From assembly GCF_900541275.1 (NCBI RefSeq), contig NZ_UQJH01000002.1:62001-126000 (forward strand): DNA of 64,000 nt, given 5' to 3'. Each line of letters opens with the position of its first letter. Position 1 is the stretch's first letter. Shown one piece after another: positions 40,721 to 50,344 of the stretch. Made by a program: the position numbers and the translations under genes. Below the pieces are notes generated by a model. That model was not told where the DNA came from and ran no database searches. It saw nothing but the letters and a program-made list of their open reading frames with translations. Source of the stretch: an uncultured Porphyromonas sp. (lineage in GTDB: Bacteria; Bacteroidota; Bacteroidia; Bacteroidales; Porphyromonadaceae).

Positions 40721-42835
40721 TCACTTCTTCTTAGGTTGTGTCGCCTCGTCCTCCTTGCGGATCGTGGCCTGTCGCTCTCTCTTGAGCCCTGTGATCACCT
40801 CACGCGCCTTGGTCTCTGCCTCATCGGTCACAGCCTTACGTGTCAGTCCGAGTGAGTCGAGCTGAGCGGTACCCATGCGACGGAGGGAGTCGGTCACCTC
40901 GGCGGGGCGCTGTCTCCCGTCAAGGAACTCGGTGACCCGCTGTCCGGAGATGGCCCTGAGGGTGCTGTCGGCTGCACCTTGCAGGATCTCACGACCCGCC
41001 TGTGGCAGAGAGACAGCAAGGGAGTCCATCACGTGACTCCTGATCGAGTCGATCGATATGCCGGTGGTGTCCGCCATCGTCCGTATGATCGAGTCGGTCA
41101 GCGCTGTCACGAGCGAGTCCGATGGGAGCGAGGTCTGCACAGCCTGCTGAGGCTTCTCCTCCTTAGGCGTCGGGAGGTCCTGCAGGAGACCTGTCGTCGG
41201 TGGGCGCGGCACCAAGTCGCCTCCACTCTCGCCCGGTGTCGGGGTGCGACGGAAGATATCCAGCGAGTCGACCGGGCGCCCCTCGGGGAACCAGACGAAG
41301 TCGGGATAGACCAGATCGCTCTCCTCGACGAGGAAGATCGGCTTCGTGCGTCCCTTTGTCTGTCCAAGGAGGAGGATCCGCACCACCTCTCGATTCTCCA
41401 GTTGCGTCAGTATCTCGCTACTCTGCGTGTGCGTCTGCTCGGTCTGGATGGAGTCCTTATTCTCACTGAAGTAGATCGTCTCCGCATTGCCTCGCGTCCA
41501 TACGGAGTCCATCTCGCCCTCGTGGAAGTAGGCCTCCACCTCTCGTCCTCGCATCTGATTGTAGTACTTTTTCCGCAGATGCTGGGACATATAGGCATTC
41601 TCTCCGATCAGGGCACGCTCGACGGAGCCATTTTTCATAAAAAGGCGGATCGAGTCACCGGTGACCTGTGAGAGACCGCTCCAGACGAAGGGGCGACCAT
41701 ACATCTTCATCACCGAGTCCTGAGTGAGGTAGACCATCGAGTCAGCGACAGCCTGTGCATCTCTGCGCCAGGTACGGACATTGCCTATCCCCTTAGCGAT
41801 ATTATTGACGGAGTCGACCTTGATCAGCTGCATCCTATCCGCACCGGTAAAGAGGTGGTCGGAGTCGGAGTACTCGTAGATATACGCATGGTCTATCGCC
41901 TCACCGCACTCGGTAGAGTCGTTGTACATCACATGATTGCCCCTCAGCTCCATACTCTCAGCCGTATCCCTGAGGATGACGCTACCATAGAGGTCGGCAA
42001 AGTGTGCGGGGCGGTCGTAGATGAGAGAGTCACCCGTCATCCATCGGCTGCCGGAGACTATCTCGGCCCGATCAAGGAGTGTCGCCACGTCCTCCTCCGT
42101 CCGGTAGGTGCCGCGTGTAGCGTAGATGATGCCGCTGTCGCCCTCGATCGTTGTGGGACCGAGGATGGTAGCGATCTTGGTATTGGTGTCGTAGTGCAGC
42201 GTATCGGAGTAGAGGGTGAAGTTGTCATTCTGTAGCACGACATCGTTGTAGAAGACCGCAGTCTTATCCACCGTGGAGTACTCCGCGTAGACGCTCGAGA
42301 GGACATTGAGGCTGTCGGCGACCGAGCCGTAGTCAAAGTAGTAAGCGATCCCCGACATACGATCGTAGTCCAGGCTATCAGTGAGGAGGGTATTCTCACC
42401 CTGCTCCATCTGTACCAGCTCTCGGAGTCGTGCCAGCTTCGTATAGCCGTCGTAGTCAAGGTAGTTGCAGTAGATATCGACCGTATCCTGAGCCTGGTGG
42501 ATGTGGACGTTGCCAAAAGCCTCAAATCGATTGGTCTCCCTATAGAGGAGCGCACTGTCACAGTACATCAGTGCGTTGTCGTGCTTGAAGACAACGTTCC
42601 CCGTCAGGATCTGCGCATCGGGGTTGACCTCCTTATCGAAGCGCCACAGGTCCACGTGCTCAATGATGATCCGCTCCTTGCCGGTCGTATCGGGGGGCGT
42701 CGTCTGCAGGGAGGAGAGCAAGCCGGCAGTCCCGGGAGCCGATGGCCGAGCCTGAGTAGCCAGAAGCCCAGCCACCGACAGGATCGTCAGTGCCAGAGCT
42801 ATGAGAATGGGATGACGAGGGTCACCTTCGTTCAT
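40721..42835 (-). CDS. OstA-like LPS-export protein (LptA/LptD N-domain type)
   Basis: A protein of 704 residues with an N-terminal signal anchor (ILIALALTILSVAGLLAT). From about 55 to 430 it consists of repeated OstA/Lpt jellyroll strands: NPDAQILTGNVVFKHDNALMYCDSALLYRETNRFEAFGNVHI, then LLTDSLDYDRMSGIAYYFDYGSV and TLYSDTLHYDTNTKIATILGPTTIEG. After about 480 it is a charged, Pro-rich and helical tail. Such proteins form the periplasmic bridge that carries LPS to the outer membrane. It lies between a SurA-like chaperone gene (31 bp upstream) and the small membrane protein. With lptC (2 kb) and lptE (53 kb), this is the third LPS-export gene in the window. Confidence 0.88.
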   Translation of the reverse strand: MNEGDPRHPILIALALTILSVAGLLATQARPSAPGTAGLLSSLQTTPPDTTGKERIIIEHVDLWRFDKEVNPDAQILTGNVVFKHDNALMYCDSALLYRETNRFEAFGNVHIHQAQDTVDIYCNYLDYDGYTKLARLRELVQMEQGENTLLTDSLDYDRMSGIAYYFDYGSVADSLNVLSSVYAEYSTVDKTAVFYNDVVLQNDNFTLYSDTLHYDTNTKIATILGPTTIEGDSGIIYATRGTYRTEEDVATLLDRAEIVSGSRWMTGDSLIYDRPAHFADLYGSVILRDTAESMELRGNHVMYNDSTECGEAIDHAYIYEYSDSDHLFTGADRMQLIKVDSVNNIAKGIGNVRTWRRDAQAVADSMVYLTQDSVMKMYGRPFVWSGLSQVTGDSIRLFMKNGSVERALIGENAYMSQHLRKKYYNQMRGREVEAYFHEGEMDSVWTRGNAETIYFSENKDSIQTEQTHTQSSEILTQLENREVVRILLLGQTKGRTKPIFLVEESDLVYPDFVWFPEGRPVDSLDIFRRTPTPGESGGDLVPRPPTTGLLQDLPTPKEEKPQQAVQTSLPSDSLVTALTDSIIRTMADTTGISIDSIRSHVMDSLAVSLPQAGREILQGAADSTLRAISGQRVTEFLDGRQRPAEVTDSLRRMGTAQLDSLGLTRKAVTDEAETKAREVITGLKRERQATIRKEDEATQPKKK

Positions 42836-42866
42836 ACGAGACTACTCTTGCAGTATTGGGACAAGC

Positions 42867-44291
42867 TTACTCCTTCTCCGTGCCCTCACGGAGTACCCAG
42901 CCGGGGTACTGAAAGGTGCACTGCCGATAGGCGGGTGCGATGCTGACGTAGGTGGTCTTCTGCTTCTCGCGGATCCACTCATCGAGCAGCTCCTCGCGCT
43001 TCTTTCCCTCCACCATATCCTTGATCACCTGATAGTCGTCGACGACATTGGCGCGGTGACCCGGCTTACGGCTCTTGAGGCGGGCTATCGCCACCACGAG
43101 GTGGTTATTCTTATCCGTCATAGTAAAAGGCTTGGTGATCTCTCCCTCGCCAAGCTCCGATACGAGCGGGGACATCTCCTGAGGCAGGTCGGACATCTGG
43201 AAGCGAGAGGTACCGAAGAGAGAGCTCTGCTGATTGGCGTTCACCATCTGTCCGTTACTCAGCCGGGTATCCTCATCCGAGGAGTAGTAGAGCGCAGCAG
43301 TGGCAAAGGGGACACTGTCCCTCGTGATGATGCCGGCGATGGAGTCCATCCGGCTATTGGTTGCGAGGAGCTCCTCCTGATTGACCTCCGGACTCAGCAT
43401 AATGTGACGCACGTTGATCAGGTCGCCCCGCTTCTCAATCAGCTGGATGATGTGGTAGCCACGCTTCGTCTCCACGATGCGTGACACTTTCTTTGGGTCA
43501 TTGAGGCTAAAGGCGACGTTAGCAAACTCCGGCTCCAGCTCCGCACGACCGACAAAGCCGATCTCACCACCCCTAAGGGCTGTCTCATTGTCCTTGGAGT
43601 AGAGACGAGCCAGGGTCTCAAAGTCCGACTTACCGCTATTGACCTGCTCCGTGAAGTCGACCAACCGCTGCTTTACCGCATCGATCTCCTTGATAGAGAT
43701 CTTGGGCTGAAGGGTAAGGATCTGCACCTCCACCGTCGTGGGGACAAAGGGAAGGGAGTCCTTATTGATCTGCTCATAGAAGCGATTGACCTCCGATGGG
43801 GCGACCATCACCTCTCCGACAATCTTCTGCTGCATCTGCATAACGGTGTACTGCTCAGCCACCACCTTACGGCGCTCCTCCCGTATCTGAGAGTACTTCT
43901 GACCGAGGTACTCCTCGAGCTTCTCCTTGCTCCCCAGCTGATTAGTCACCTGCTCCAGCCACTGATTGACATTGGCATTGATCATCTGCTGATTGGGCTC
44001 GATGCTGTCGATCTTAGCTTGATTGAGGAAGAGCTTTGAGATCGCCATCTGCTCGGGGATGATGCAGCGCGGATCACCCTGGAAGGGCTGCCCCATACTC
44101 TCGTAGTACATCCTCTGTCGCTCAATGTCGGAGAGCAGGATCGGCTCATCACCCACGACCCAGGCCACCTCATCCACCACATTCTTGCGGCTCTGGGCGA
44201 GCATCGTGAGCGGAGCGAGGAAGAGCAGGCAGAGGGAACTCAGGATCTGCCACTGATGGGACCGGGTATGGGGTTGCGTACTCATTAGCAT
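42867..44291 (-). CDS. SurA-like periplasmic peptidyl-prolyl isomerase
   Basis: A protein of 474 residues (or 472 from the second ATG at 44285), with signal peptide LSSLCLLFLAPLTMLAQ. The SurA N-terminal chaperone domain (VVDEVAWVVGDEPILLSDIERQRMYYESMG) is followed by parvulin domains: the first at about 180-290 (DFETLARLYSKDNETALRGGEIGFVGRAELEPEFANVAFSL), the second weaker at about 290-395 (INVRHIMLSPEVNQ). It escorts outer-membrane proteins across the periplasm. Its start is only a few bases after the glnS stop, and the OstA-like gene follows, which fits a role in LptD or other barrel assembly. Confidence 0.92.
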   Translation of the reverse strand: MLMSTQPHTRSHQWQILSSLCLLFLAPLTMLAQSRKNVVDEVAWVVGDEPILLSDIERQRMYYESMGQPFQGDPRCIIPEQMAISKLFLNQAKIDSIEPNQQMINANVNQWLEQVTNQLGSKEKLEEYLGQKYSQIREERRKVVAEQYTVMQMQQKIVGEVMVAPSEVNRFYEQINKDSLPFVPTTVEVQILTLQPKISIKEIDAVKQRLVDFTEQVNSGKSDFETLARLYSKDNETALRGGEIGFVGRAELEPEFANVAFSLNDPKKVSRIVETKRGYHIIQLIEKRGDLINVRHIMLSPEVNQEELLATNSRMDSIAGIITRDSVPFATAALYYSSDEDTRLSNGQMVNANQQSSLFGTSRFQMSDLPQEMSPLVSELGEGEITKPFTMTDKNNHLVVAIARLKSRKPGHRANVVDDYQVIKDMVEGKKREELLDEWIREKQKTTYVSIAPAYRQCTFQYPGWVLREGTEKE

Positions 44292-44297
44292 GACCTA

Positions 44298-46019
44298 TTA
44301 CTTATTGGCTTTGTCGTTACTGACCATCTTCTTCCACGAGTCGCGGAGGGAGACAGTCTGATTGAATACCGGCAGCTCGTCTGTGCTGTCCTTGTCCTTA
44401 GTGAAGTAGCCCTTGCGGACAAATTGGTAGTGGTCCTCCACCTGAGCCTCTGTGATAAACTTCTCAGCATAGCATGGGTAAAGGATCGTCTCGCTCTGAG
44501 GATTGATCAGCTCGCTGATGTCCTCGTACTCCTCCGCCATCGGATCCTCGGCAGAGAAGAGGTGGTCGTACATACGGACCTCTACCGGCTGCGCCCCGGC
44601 AGCATAGACCCAGTGGATGGTCCCCTTCACCTTGCGATCGGCTGTGGCACCACCGGTCTTGCTATCCGGGTCATACTCGGCATAGACCGTGGTGACCTGT
44701 CCGGTGGAGTCCTTCTCGCAGCCGGTGCAGGTGACGATGTAGGCGGAGCGGAGTCGAGTCTCGCGCCCGGGCGTGAGACGGAAGTACTTCTTGGGTGCAT
44801 CCTCCATAAAGTCCTCCCGCTCAATCCAGAGCTCTCGACCGAAGGTCTGTGTGTGGGTGCCGGCATCCGGGTCCTCCGGATTATTGACGCACTCCATCTC
44901 CTCCGTCTCTCCCTCGGGGTAATTGGTAATCACCAGCTTGATCGGGTCGAGGACCACAGCGGCACGGGTGGCTACCTTATTCAGATCCTCCCGGACATAG
45001 TGCTCCAGGTGCTCCTCCTCGATGGTGCCATCGTACTTCGTGTAGCCGATGGCCCCGATGAAGTTTCGGATGCTCTGAGGGGTGTAGCCCCTCCGGCGCA
45101 TACCGACGAGGGTGGGCATCCGGGGGTCATCCCAGCCGTGGACGAGACCGCGCTGCACCAGCTCCAGTAGCTTCCGCTTACTCATCACCGTGTGGGTGAG
45201 ATTGAGCCTATTAAACTCATACTGGCGAGGTCGATACTCACTATCCTCAGGCTTGAGGAGGTCAATGAAGTAATCGTAAAGTGGGCGGTGGGGGACAAAC
45301 TCGAGCGTACAGATCGAGTGGGTCACTCCCTCGAAGTAGTCACTCTGCCCATGTGCAAAATCGTACATCGGGTAGACCGACCAGTCCGTCCCGGTGCGAG
45401 CGTGCGGCTTCTTGATGATGCGGTAGATGATCGGGTCGCGGAAGAGGAGGTTGGGGTGAGCCATATCAATCTTCGCCCGGAGGGTCATCGACCCCTCGGC
45501 GTGCTTACCGTGACGCATCTCCTCGAAGAGCCGGAGATTCTCCTCCACCGGGCGATCCCGGTAAGGGCTGGCTGTCCCGGGCTCAGTGAGCGTCCCCTTC
45601 TGAGCAGCGATCTGTTCGGACGTCTGCTCATCGACGTAGGCGAGGCCCCGCTTGATCAGATCGACGGCAAAGTCATAGAGCTTATCGAAGTAGTCACTGG
45701 CGTGGTAGACGCTGCCCCAGTGGAAGCCCAGCCACTCAATATCCCGCAGGATCGCATCGACATATTCTTGATCCTCCTTGACGGGATTAGTGTCATCGAA
45801 GCGGATGTTGCAGACACCGCCATACTTCTCGGCGATGCCGAAGTCCATACAAACCGCCTTGGCGTGGCCGATGTGGAGGTAGCCATTGGGCTCCGGTGGG
45901 AAGCGGGTCTGGATGCGTCCGTTGTGGAGTCCCTCCCTGAGGTCACGCTCCACGATCTGCTGTATAAAGTTGAGCGACTTCTCCTCGCCGCTTTTTACTG
46001 GTTCTACTATCTCGCTCAT
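44298..46019 (-). CDS. glnS: Glutaminyl-tRNA synthetase
   Basis: A protein of 573 residues, standard length. Class I signatures: PPEPNGYLHIGHAKA with HIGH at 49-52, and VMSKRK at 278-283 (the KMSKS equivalent). FDDTNP and the C-terminal anticodon-binding beta domains (VNNPEDPD; GREDWEREDF-like segment near 390) are present. It charges tRNA-Gln directly, so glutamine is not solely made by the amidotransferase route. Probably first gene of the run glnS-PPIase-OstA-small membrane protein-mutL. A TATCTTTG -7 box lies about 80 bp upstream at 46104-46097. Confidence 0.97.
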   Translation of the reverse strand: MSEIVEPVKSGEEKSLNFIQQIVERDLREGLHNGRIQTRFPPEPNGYLHIGHAKAVCMDFGIAEKYGGVCNIRFDDTNPVKEDQEYVDAILRDIEWLGFHWGSVYHASDYFDKLYDFAVDLIKRGLAYVDEQTSEQIAAQKGTLTEPGTASPYRDRPVEENLRLFEEMRHGKHAEGSMTLRAKIDMAHPNLLFRDPIIYRIIKKPHARTGTDWSVYPMYDFAHGQSDYFEGVTHSICTLEFVPHRPLYDYFIDLLKPEDSEYRPRQYEFNRLNLTHTVMSKRKLLELVQRGLVHGWDDPRMPTLVGMRRRGYTPQSIRNFIGAIGYTKYDGTIEEEHLEHYVREDLNKVATRAAVVLDPIKLVITNYPEGETEEMECVNNPEDPDAGTHTQTFGRELWIEREDFMEDAPKKYFRLTPGRETRLRSAYIVTCTGCEKDSTGQVTTVYAEYDPDSKTGGATADRKVKGTIHWVYAAGAQPVEVRMYDHLFSAEDPMAEEYEDISELINPQSETILYPCYAEKFITEAQVEDHYQFVRKGYFTKDKDSTDELPVFNQTVSLRDSWKKMVSNDKANK

Positions 46020-46096
46020 ACAAGGCTCTTAATAGGGTAAAAGACAGGGCGGCGACAGCTCCCGGCAAGCCGGCAACGATGCCACACCACTGATCA

Positions 46097-46104
46097 CAAA
46101 GATA
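46097..46104 (-). promoter_or_regulatory. -7 element upstream of glnS
   Basis: CAAAGATA on the plus strand reads TATCTTTG on the minus strand, matching TAnnTTTG, 78 bp before the glnS start. No good -33 at the usual spacing. Confidence 0.45.
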
Positions 46105-46172
46105 CGACAAATAGCCCACCTATCCACCACCTCAGACCAAGCGCATTAGAGCCCAGTCCTACAAGCGGATAC

Positions 46173-46232
46173 CTAATACCGATATTAGTGAAGTCTAATA
46201 CCGATATTAGATCGATCTAATATCGGTATTAG
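46173..46232. repeat. 22-bp-period palindromic array, three units, with a perfect 38-bp palindrome
   Basis: Units start at 46173, 46195 and 46217. Two copies of CTAATACCGATATTAG are followed by its exact reverse complement CTAATATCGGTATTAG. Units 2 and 3 with the self-complementary spacer ATCGAT form a perfect palindrome from 46195 to 46232. It lies between the sulfatase stop and the glnS promoter. It could act as a terminator-like hairpin, but no T-run follows. Confidence 0.95.
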
Positions 46233-46256
46233 ACTTCAGCCTTACGAAGGGGGGAA

Positions 46257-48278
46257 CTAATGCTGTGCGCTCGCCTCAGTGGCGTCAGAGTCGTTCAGCA
46301 CAAAGCCCGAGGAGAAGAGCCGCTCGCTATAGTCCTGCGCAATCGCTCTCAGTAGGTGGCTGTAGTGATCCCGGATGGAGTCGCTCGGCAGTGTTGGGTC
46401 GGGATGATCCGTCTGCACCGGTGCGCGAGGGGCCTCGAGAGAGACCTCCCCATCCCGCCGCATCACCACGGTCAGCTCCTTTGTGAAGAGGAAGTACCGG
46501 TCAAAGAAGTTATTGAGTGCATAGTGATCCACCCGGTCATCAAAGATATTGTGACCATAGGAGTAGATCGCTCGGTCTATCCCCAGCAGATAGAGCAGTG
46601 TGGGATAGATGTCGAGATGCTGGACAACGCGATCGGAGATCTCACCCCGGAGGGATCCGTCGGGGACATAGAAGCAGATCGGCACCATCGACCTGCCTGC
46701 AGGGCAGTCGTACTCGGGGCGGTCACTCTGATTGGTGTGGTCGCCCGTGATGACGAAGATCGTATGATCGTACCACGGCTCATCCTTGATGGAGTCGAAG
46801 AAGTCTCGCAGCGCCTCATCGGCATACTGCGCTGTGCGGTGGATCGGGAGCGTGCCCGGCTTATACCTCTTCTCGTACCCCCGAGGGAGCTGGAAGGGGT
46901 GGTGATTGGTGAGGGAGAAGAAGAAGGCTCCGAAGGGCTCTCTGAGGGAGCGCTTCATGTCCCGCGCCATCGCCTGCTCAAAGGGATCGTCAAAGACGCC
47001 CCACGACTTCATGAAGTACCGATCGGCATCCGGCACCTCCTGACGGAAGTCCTCCGCCGTGTACTGGCGCTCAAGCCCCATCCGGTGGAGGAAGTCATAG
47101 AAGCCCATCGCCCCCGGCTCGTCACCGTGGTAAAACTTCAGGTCATACCCCTCATCCCTCAGCATCAGCGGCAGCCCCGACGTAAAGGCGTGACACTGCT
47201 GATAGCTATTCATCTGGAACTCCTTATCATTAAAAGTGGCGCCAAAGGTAGGGAGCGATGCATAGATCGATGGGAAAGACTCGACGGAGCGCTTCCCATT
47301 GGCATAGCCGTACTTTGCGTAGAGCGTATGAGGGATGAGCGAGTCGAGGAACGGGGTGTAGCTCTCGTAGCCGGGGATGTCCGTATTGAGCGCACCGATG
47401 TACTCCCTCCCCATGCTCTCCATCAGGACGATCATCACATTGTATCCCCGTAACGATCCGAAGAGAGTATCTCCCGGCTCGAGTGGCTCAGCCTGATAGA
47501 CGGGGTCAAAGATCCGCCTAAGCTCAGTCGGGTCGTAAAACCGGTACCGGACGAAGCGCGCACCGGAGCTCCGGGAGAGCGAGTAAGGGGTATTCAGCAC
47601 CAGCGCCACCTCCCGATAGTCCTCGATGTATCTGTCGGCTATCGTCTCACTGAGTGGTCGCTCATGGGATCGGAGGGTGCCGCGCATCCCGACCACTATG
47701 AGTCCGACAGCGACGAGAGCACCTGCTATCCGGCGCACCAGCGGACTCCTTTTTTGCTCGACCACGGGGGCAAAGGAGAAATGGAGAAAGCCGTAGACCA
47801 GCAGAGACATCAGGGCGAAGAATGCCAAGGTGAGTGGCCAAAACTGGACCATGAAGCCTCCCGCAAGACCAACCATATCCTCCTCGCCAAACTCGTAGAA
47901 GAGGTGCCTTGAGGCACGGCTCAGGATATAGGGATAGTAACCTGTGTCGCAGACATTCATCACCAGCATCAGGCCCATCGGCAGAAGGAAGCCGACCGCC
48001 CTCACCACCTGCCACCAGCGACGCTGCTCCACTCGTGGTGGCAGAAGCGCTCCCGCTATCATCATCAGATAGTAGATGATACAGCCGTAGAGGATCACTG
48101 CCACATCGTAGTGAAGCCCTCCGGCAAGGAGCGTCAGCAGATGTGGCATCGCGATGAAGCTGAAAAGACTCTTATTGAAGAAGTAGTAAAGCAGCCTGCA
48201 GAGTGTCATCAGCACCACTGCCAGACCGGTGTGAGCCAGCATAGCGACCCACCTATTGCGTATCCTTAGGACACCCAT
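46257..48278 (-). CDS. LtaS-family membrane sulfatase / phosphoglycerol transferase-like
   Basis: I start at ATG 48278 (MGVLRIRNRWVAMLAHTGLAVVLM), 673 residues; the open frame extends 37 residues upstream but that part overlaps promoter-like DNA. Five membrane helices lie in the first 200 residues. The extracytoplasmic sulfatase domain (about 250-580) has VMIVLMESMGREYIGAL with metal-binding Glu, NGKRSVESFPSI carrying the nucleophile region, FFFSLTNHHPFQLP and FVITGDHTNQSDRPEYDCP (Asp-His metal ligands). This family (LtaS/MdoB/EptA-like) transfers phosphoglycerol or phosphoethanolamine-type groups to envelope glycans or lipids. In a Bacteroidales cell without teichoic acid the acceptor is unknown. 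Divergent from murB. Confidence 0.9.
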   Translation of the reverse strand: MGVLRIRNRWVAMLAHTGLAVVLMTLCRLLYYFFNKSLFSFIAMPHLLTLLAGGLHYDVAVILYGCIIYYLMMIAGALLPPRVEQRRWWQVVRAVGFLLPMGLMLVMNVCDTGYYPYILSRASRHLFYEFGEEDMVGLAGGFMVQFWPLTLAFFALMSLLVYGFLHFSFAPVVEQKRSPLVRRIAGALVAVGLIVVGMRGTLRSHERPLSETIADRYIEDYREVALVLNTPYSLSRSSGARFVRYRFYDPTELRRIFDPVYQAEPLEPGDTLFGSLRGYNVMIVLMESMGREYIGALNTDIPGYESYTPFLDSLIPHTLYAKYGYANGKRSVESFPSIYASLPTFGATFNDKEFQMNSYQQCHAFTSGLPLMLRDEGYDLKFYHGDEPGAMGFYDFLHRMGLERQYTAEDFRQEVPDADRYFMKSWGVFDDPFEQAMARDMKRSLREPFGAFFFSLTNHHPFQLPRGYEKRYKPGTLPIHRTAQYADEALRDFFDSIKDEPWYDHTIFVITGDHTNQSDRPEYDCPAGRSMVPICFYVPDGSLRGEISDRVVQHLDIYPTLLYLLGIDRAIYSYGHNIFDDRVDHYALNNFFDRYFLFTKELTVVMRRDGEVSLEAPRAPVQTDHPDPTLPSDSIRDHYSHLLRAIAQDYSERLFSSGFVLNDSDATEASAQH

Positions 48279-48399
48279 TCCCGAAAAGCAAGTTATATTG
48301 TCAAGACAAAAATAAAGGAGTTTTATCCCGCAAAGGTAGCACTTTGCACTCAATCCCCAGCCGACAGCTCCGGATAGCAACGACGGCAAAGAATTTGGG

Positions 48400-48407
48400 T
48401 ACCTTTG
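48400..48407 (+). promoter_or_regulatory. -7 element upstream of murB
   Basis: TACCTTTG, matching TAnnTTTG, 29 bp before the murB ATG. The surrounding GAATTTGGGTACCTTTGAGG resembles the site before the TPR gene at 16351. The shared 48279-48399 region also has TACCTTTG on the minus strand (48338-48331) facing the sulfatase gene. Confidence 0.55.
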
Positions 48408-48436
48408 AGGAAGATATACATCACTATAGTCTAATT

Positions 48437-49489
48437 ATGCGCATCACCCAGGATCAACCGCTCAAGGAGCACAATACCTTCGGTCTCGATGTCCGAGCCG
48501 CTTTCTTCATCACCCTGGAGAGTGAGGAAGATGTCCGGACACTGGCTCGGGACGAGTACTTCCGGACCATCCCCTTTATCACCATCGGAGGGGGGAGCAA
48601 CCTCCTCTTCAATGGCGACTTCAAGGGCGCCGTCCTCCGCTATACCGGGTCCGATGTCGCGATCGTCTCAGAGGACGACAAGACTGTCCGGCTCCGTGTG
48701 GAGGCGGGGAAGAGGTGGCACGCACTGGTCACGGAGACGACGACGAAGGGCTGGTGGGGAATCGAGAACCTTGCCCTCATCCCGGGCGACAGCGGTGCCG
48801 CAGCGGTGCAGAACATCGGTGCTTACGGCGCAGAGATCTGTGACGTACTCGACACGATCCACTATATCGACCTAAGGGACGGCTCCGCACACGACCTCCC
48901 CGCTACGGAGGCGAAGTACAGCTATCGCCACTCGATCTTCAAGGAGGAGAGTATGGTCTCTGCCGTCGTCACGGCGATCGAGCTGACGCTCTCCAAGGTC
49001 CCCAAGCCCCGGCTGGAGTACAAGGGGCTCAGCGGCCTGAGAGAGGAGCAGGGTCTTACCCCCGCCCGTGTCGCAGAGGAGGTGATCGCCATTCGCCAGT
49101 CGAAGCTCCCCGACCCAGCCGAGCTGCCCAATGCGGGATCATTCTTTATGAACCCCTTTGTCACCACAGCGAAGCTGGAGGAGCTGCAGAGCGAGTACCC
49201 CGATGTGCCACACTACGACAGTGAGGACGGCACCCGACACAAGATTCCCGCTGCCTGGCTGATCCAGCAGGTGGGGATGAAGGGGTATCGAAATGAGAAG
49301 GTGGGGACCTACGACAAGCAGCCCCTCGTGCTGATCAATCACAGCCACGGCGAGTCCGCGGACATCAGACGGCTCGCTGACCTGATCATTGCTAAGGTGA
49401 ATGAGCGCTTTGGGATAGAGATACGCCCCGAGGTGCGGTATGTCCGAAGCATACTGATGCGCTCGGTGAAGCAGATGATAGAGGAGTAG
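48437..49489 (+). CDS. murB: UDP-N-acetylmuramate dehydrogenase
   Basis: The start is ATG 48437 (MRITQDQPLKEHNTFGLDVRA), giving 350 residues, right for type I MurB; the upstream open frame includes the promoter. FAD-binding motifs: PFITIGGGSNLLFNGDF, IENLALIPGDSGAAAVQNIGAYGAEICD and YSYRHSIFK. The catalytic-serine block is NAGSFFMNPFV. It reduces UDP-GlcNAc-enolpyruvate to UDP-MurNAc for peptidoglycan synthesis. The metallo-beta-lactamase-fold gene begins 6 bp after its stop, so the two form an operon. Confidence 0.96.
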   Translation: MRITQDQPLKEHNTFGLDVRAAFFITLESEEDVRTLARDEYFRTIPFITIGGGSNLLFNGDFKGAVLRYTGSDVAIVSEDDKTVRLRVEAGKRWHALVTETTTKGWWGIENLALIPGDSGAAAVQNIGAYGAEICDVLDTIHYIDLRDGSAHDLPATEAKYSYRHSIFKEESMVSAVVTAIELTLSKVPKPRLEYKGLSGLREEQGLTPARVAEEVIAIRQSKLPDPAELPNAGSFFMNPFVTTAKLEELQSEYPDVPHYDSEDGTRHKIPAAWLIQQVGMKGYRNEKVGTYDKQPLVLINHSHGESADIRRLADLIIAKVNERFGIEIRPEVRYVRSILMRSVKQMIEE

Positions 49490-49495
49490 AGAGAT

Positions 49496-50269
49496 ATGGA
49501 GAAGAGTACGCTCACCTTCCTCGGCACCGGTACCTCTCGCGGGGTGCCTCAGCTCGGGTGCCGCTGTCCGGTCTGCCGGTCTGCCGATCCGCATGACAAG
49601 CGACTGCGCTCTGCCGTTCTCCTCCGATCGGGCGGACGACTGATCATGATCGACGTGGGTCCGGACTTCCGGCAGCAGGGGCTTCGTGAGGATCTGGATC
49701 ACCTGGATGCAATCTTCATCACACACGAGCACTACGACCACATCGGTGGGATGGACGATGTGAGGGCTTTCTCCAATCACCACCACACCTTCCCCATCTT
49801 TGCCCTCCCGCGAGTGATCGATACGCTTCACCGGGTGATGCCTTACTCCTTCGGACCGAAGAAGTATCCAGGTTCGCCTACGCTGGAGCTCCACCCGCTC
49901 ACCCCGGGGGAGCCTGTGGCGGACGATCGTTATGCAGATGTGCTGCCCTTCACCGTGCTCCACGGACAGCTCCCGATCCTCGGCTACCGCATCGGAGACC
50001 TCGCTTACATCACCGACTGCAAGACCCTGCCCGAGGAGAGCTACGAGATCCTCAGGGGCGTCCGCACACTGGTGATCAACGCCCTGCGGATCCGCGAGCA
50101 CCCCTCGCACCTAAGCTTCGATGAGGCACTGCAGGTGATCCGCCGCATCGGCCCGGAGCAGACCTACCTCACCCACATCGACCACGACTTCGGCACCCAC
50201 GAGGAGATCTCCGCCCTCTGTCCTTCCGGCATCGCCCCCGCCTACGACGGCCTGACCATCGACCTCTGA
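49496..50269 (+). CDS. Metallo-beta-lactamase-fold hydrolase, PhnP-like
   Basis: A protein of 257 residues. The opening LTFLGTGTSRGVPQLGCRCPVCRS is typical of the PhnP/YycJ-like group with structural cysteines. The metal site is THEHYDHIGG (HxHxDH; about 79-88), with the later ligands TDCKTL and THIDHDFG. Members hydrolyse cyclic phosphodiesters or nucleic-acid-like substrates; the exact substrate is not clear. No signal peptide. Co-transcribed with murB in many Bacteroidales, and convergent here with the zinc-ribbon gene. Confidence 0.9.
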   Translation: MEKSTLTFLGTGTSRGVPQLGCRCPVCRSADPHDKRLRSAVLLRSGGRLIMIDVGPDFRQQGLREDLDHLDAIFITHEHYDHIGGMDDVRAFSNHHHTFPIFALPRVIDTLHRVMPYSFGPKKYPGSPTLELHPLTPGEPVADDRYADVLPFTVLHGQLPILGYRIGDLAYITDCKTLPEESYEILRGVRTLVINALRIREHPSHLSFDEALQVIRRIGPEQTYLTHIDHDFGTHEEISALCPSGIAPAYDGLTIDL

Positions 50270-50344
50270 CGCCTCGCCAGTCAGTGAAAGGGACGAAAGG
50301 TCTGAGACTTAGTCTGACAGCTGCACTGATTCTTAGTTTGGGAG

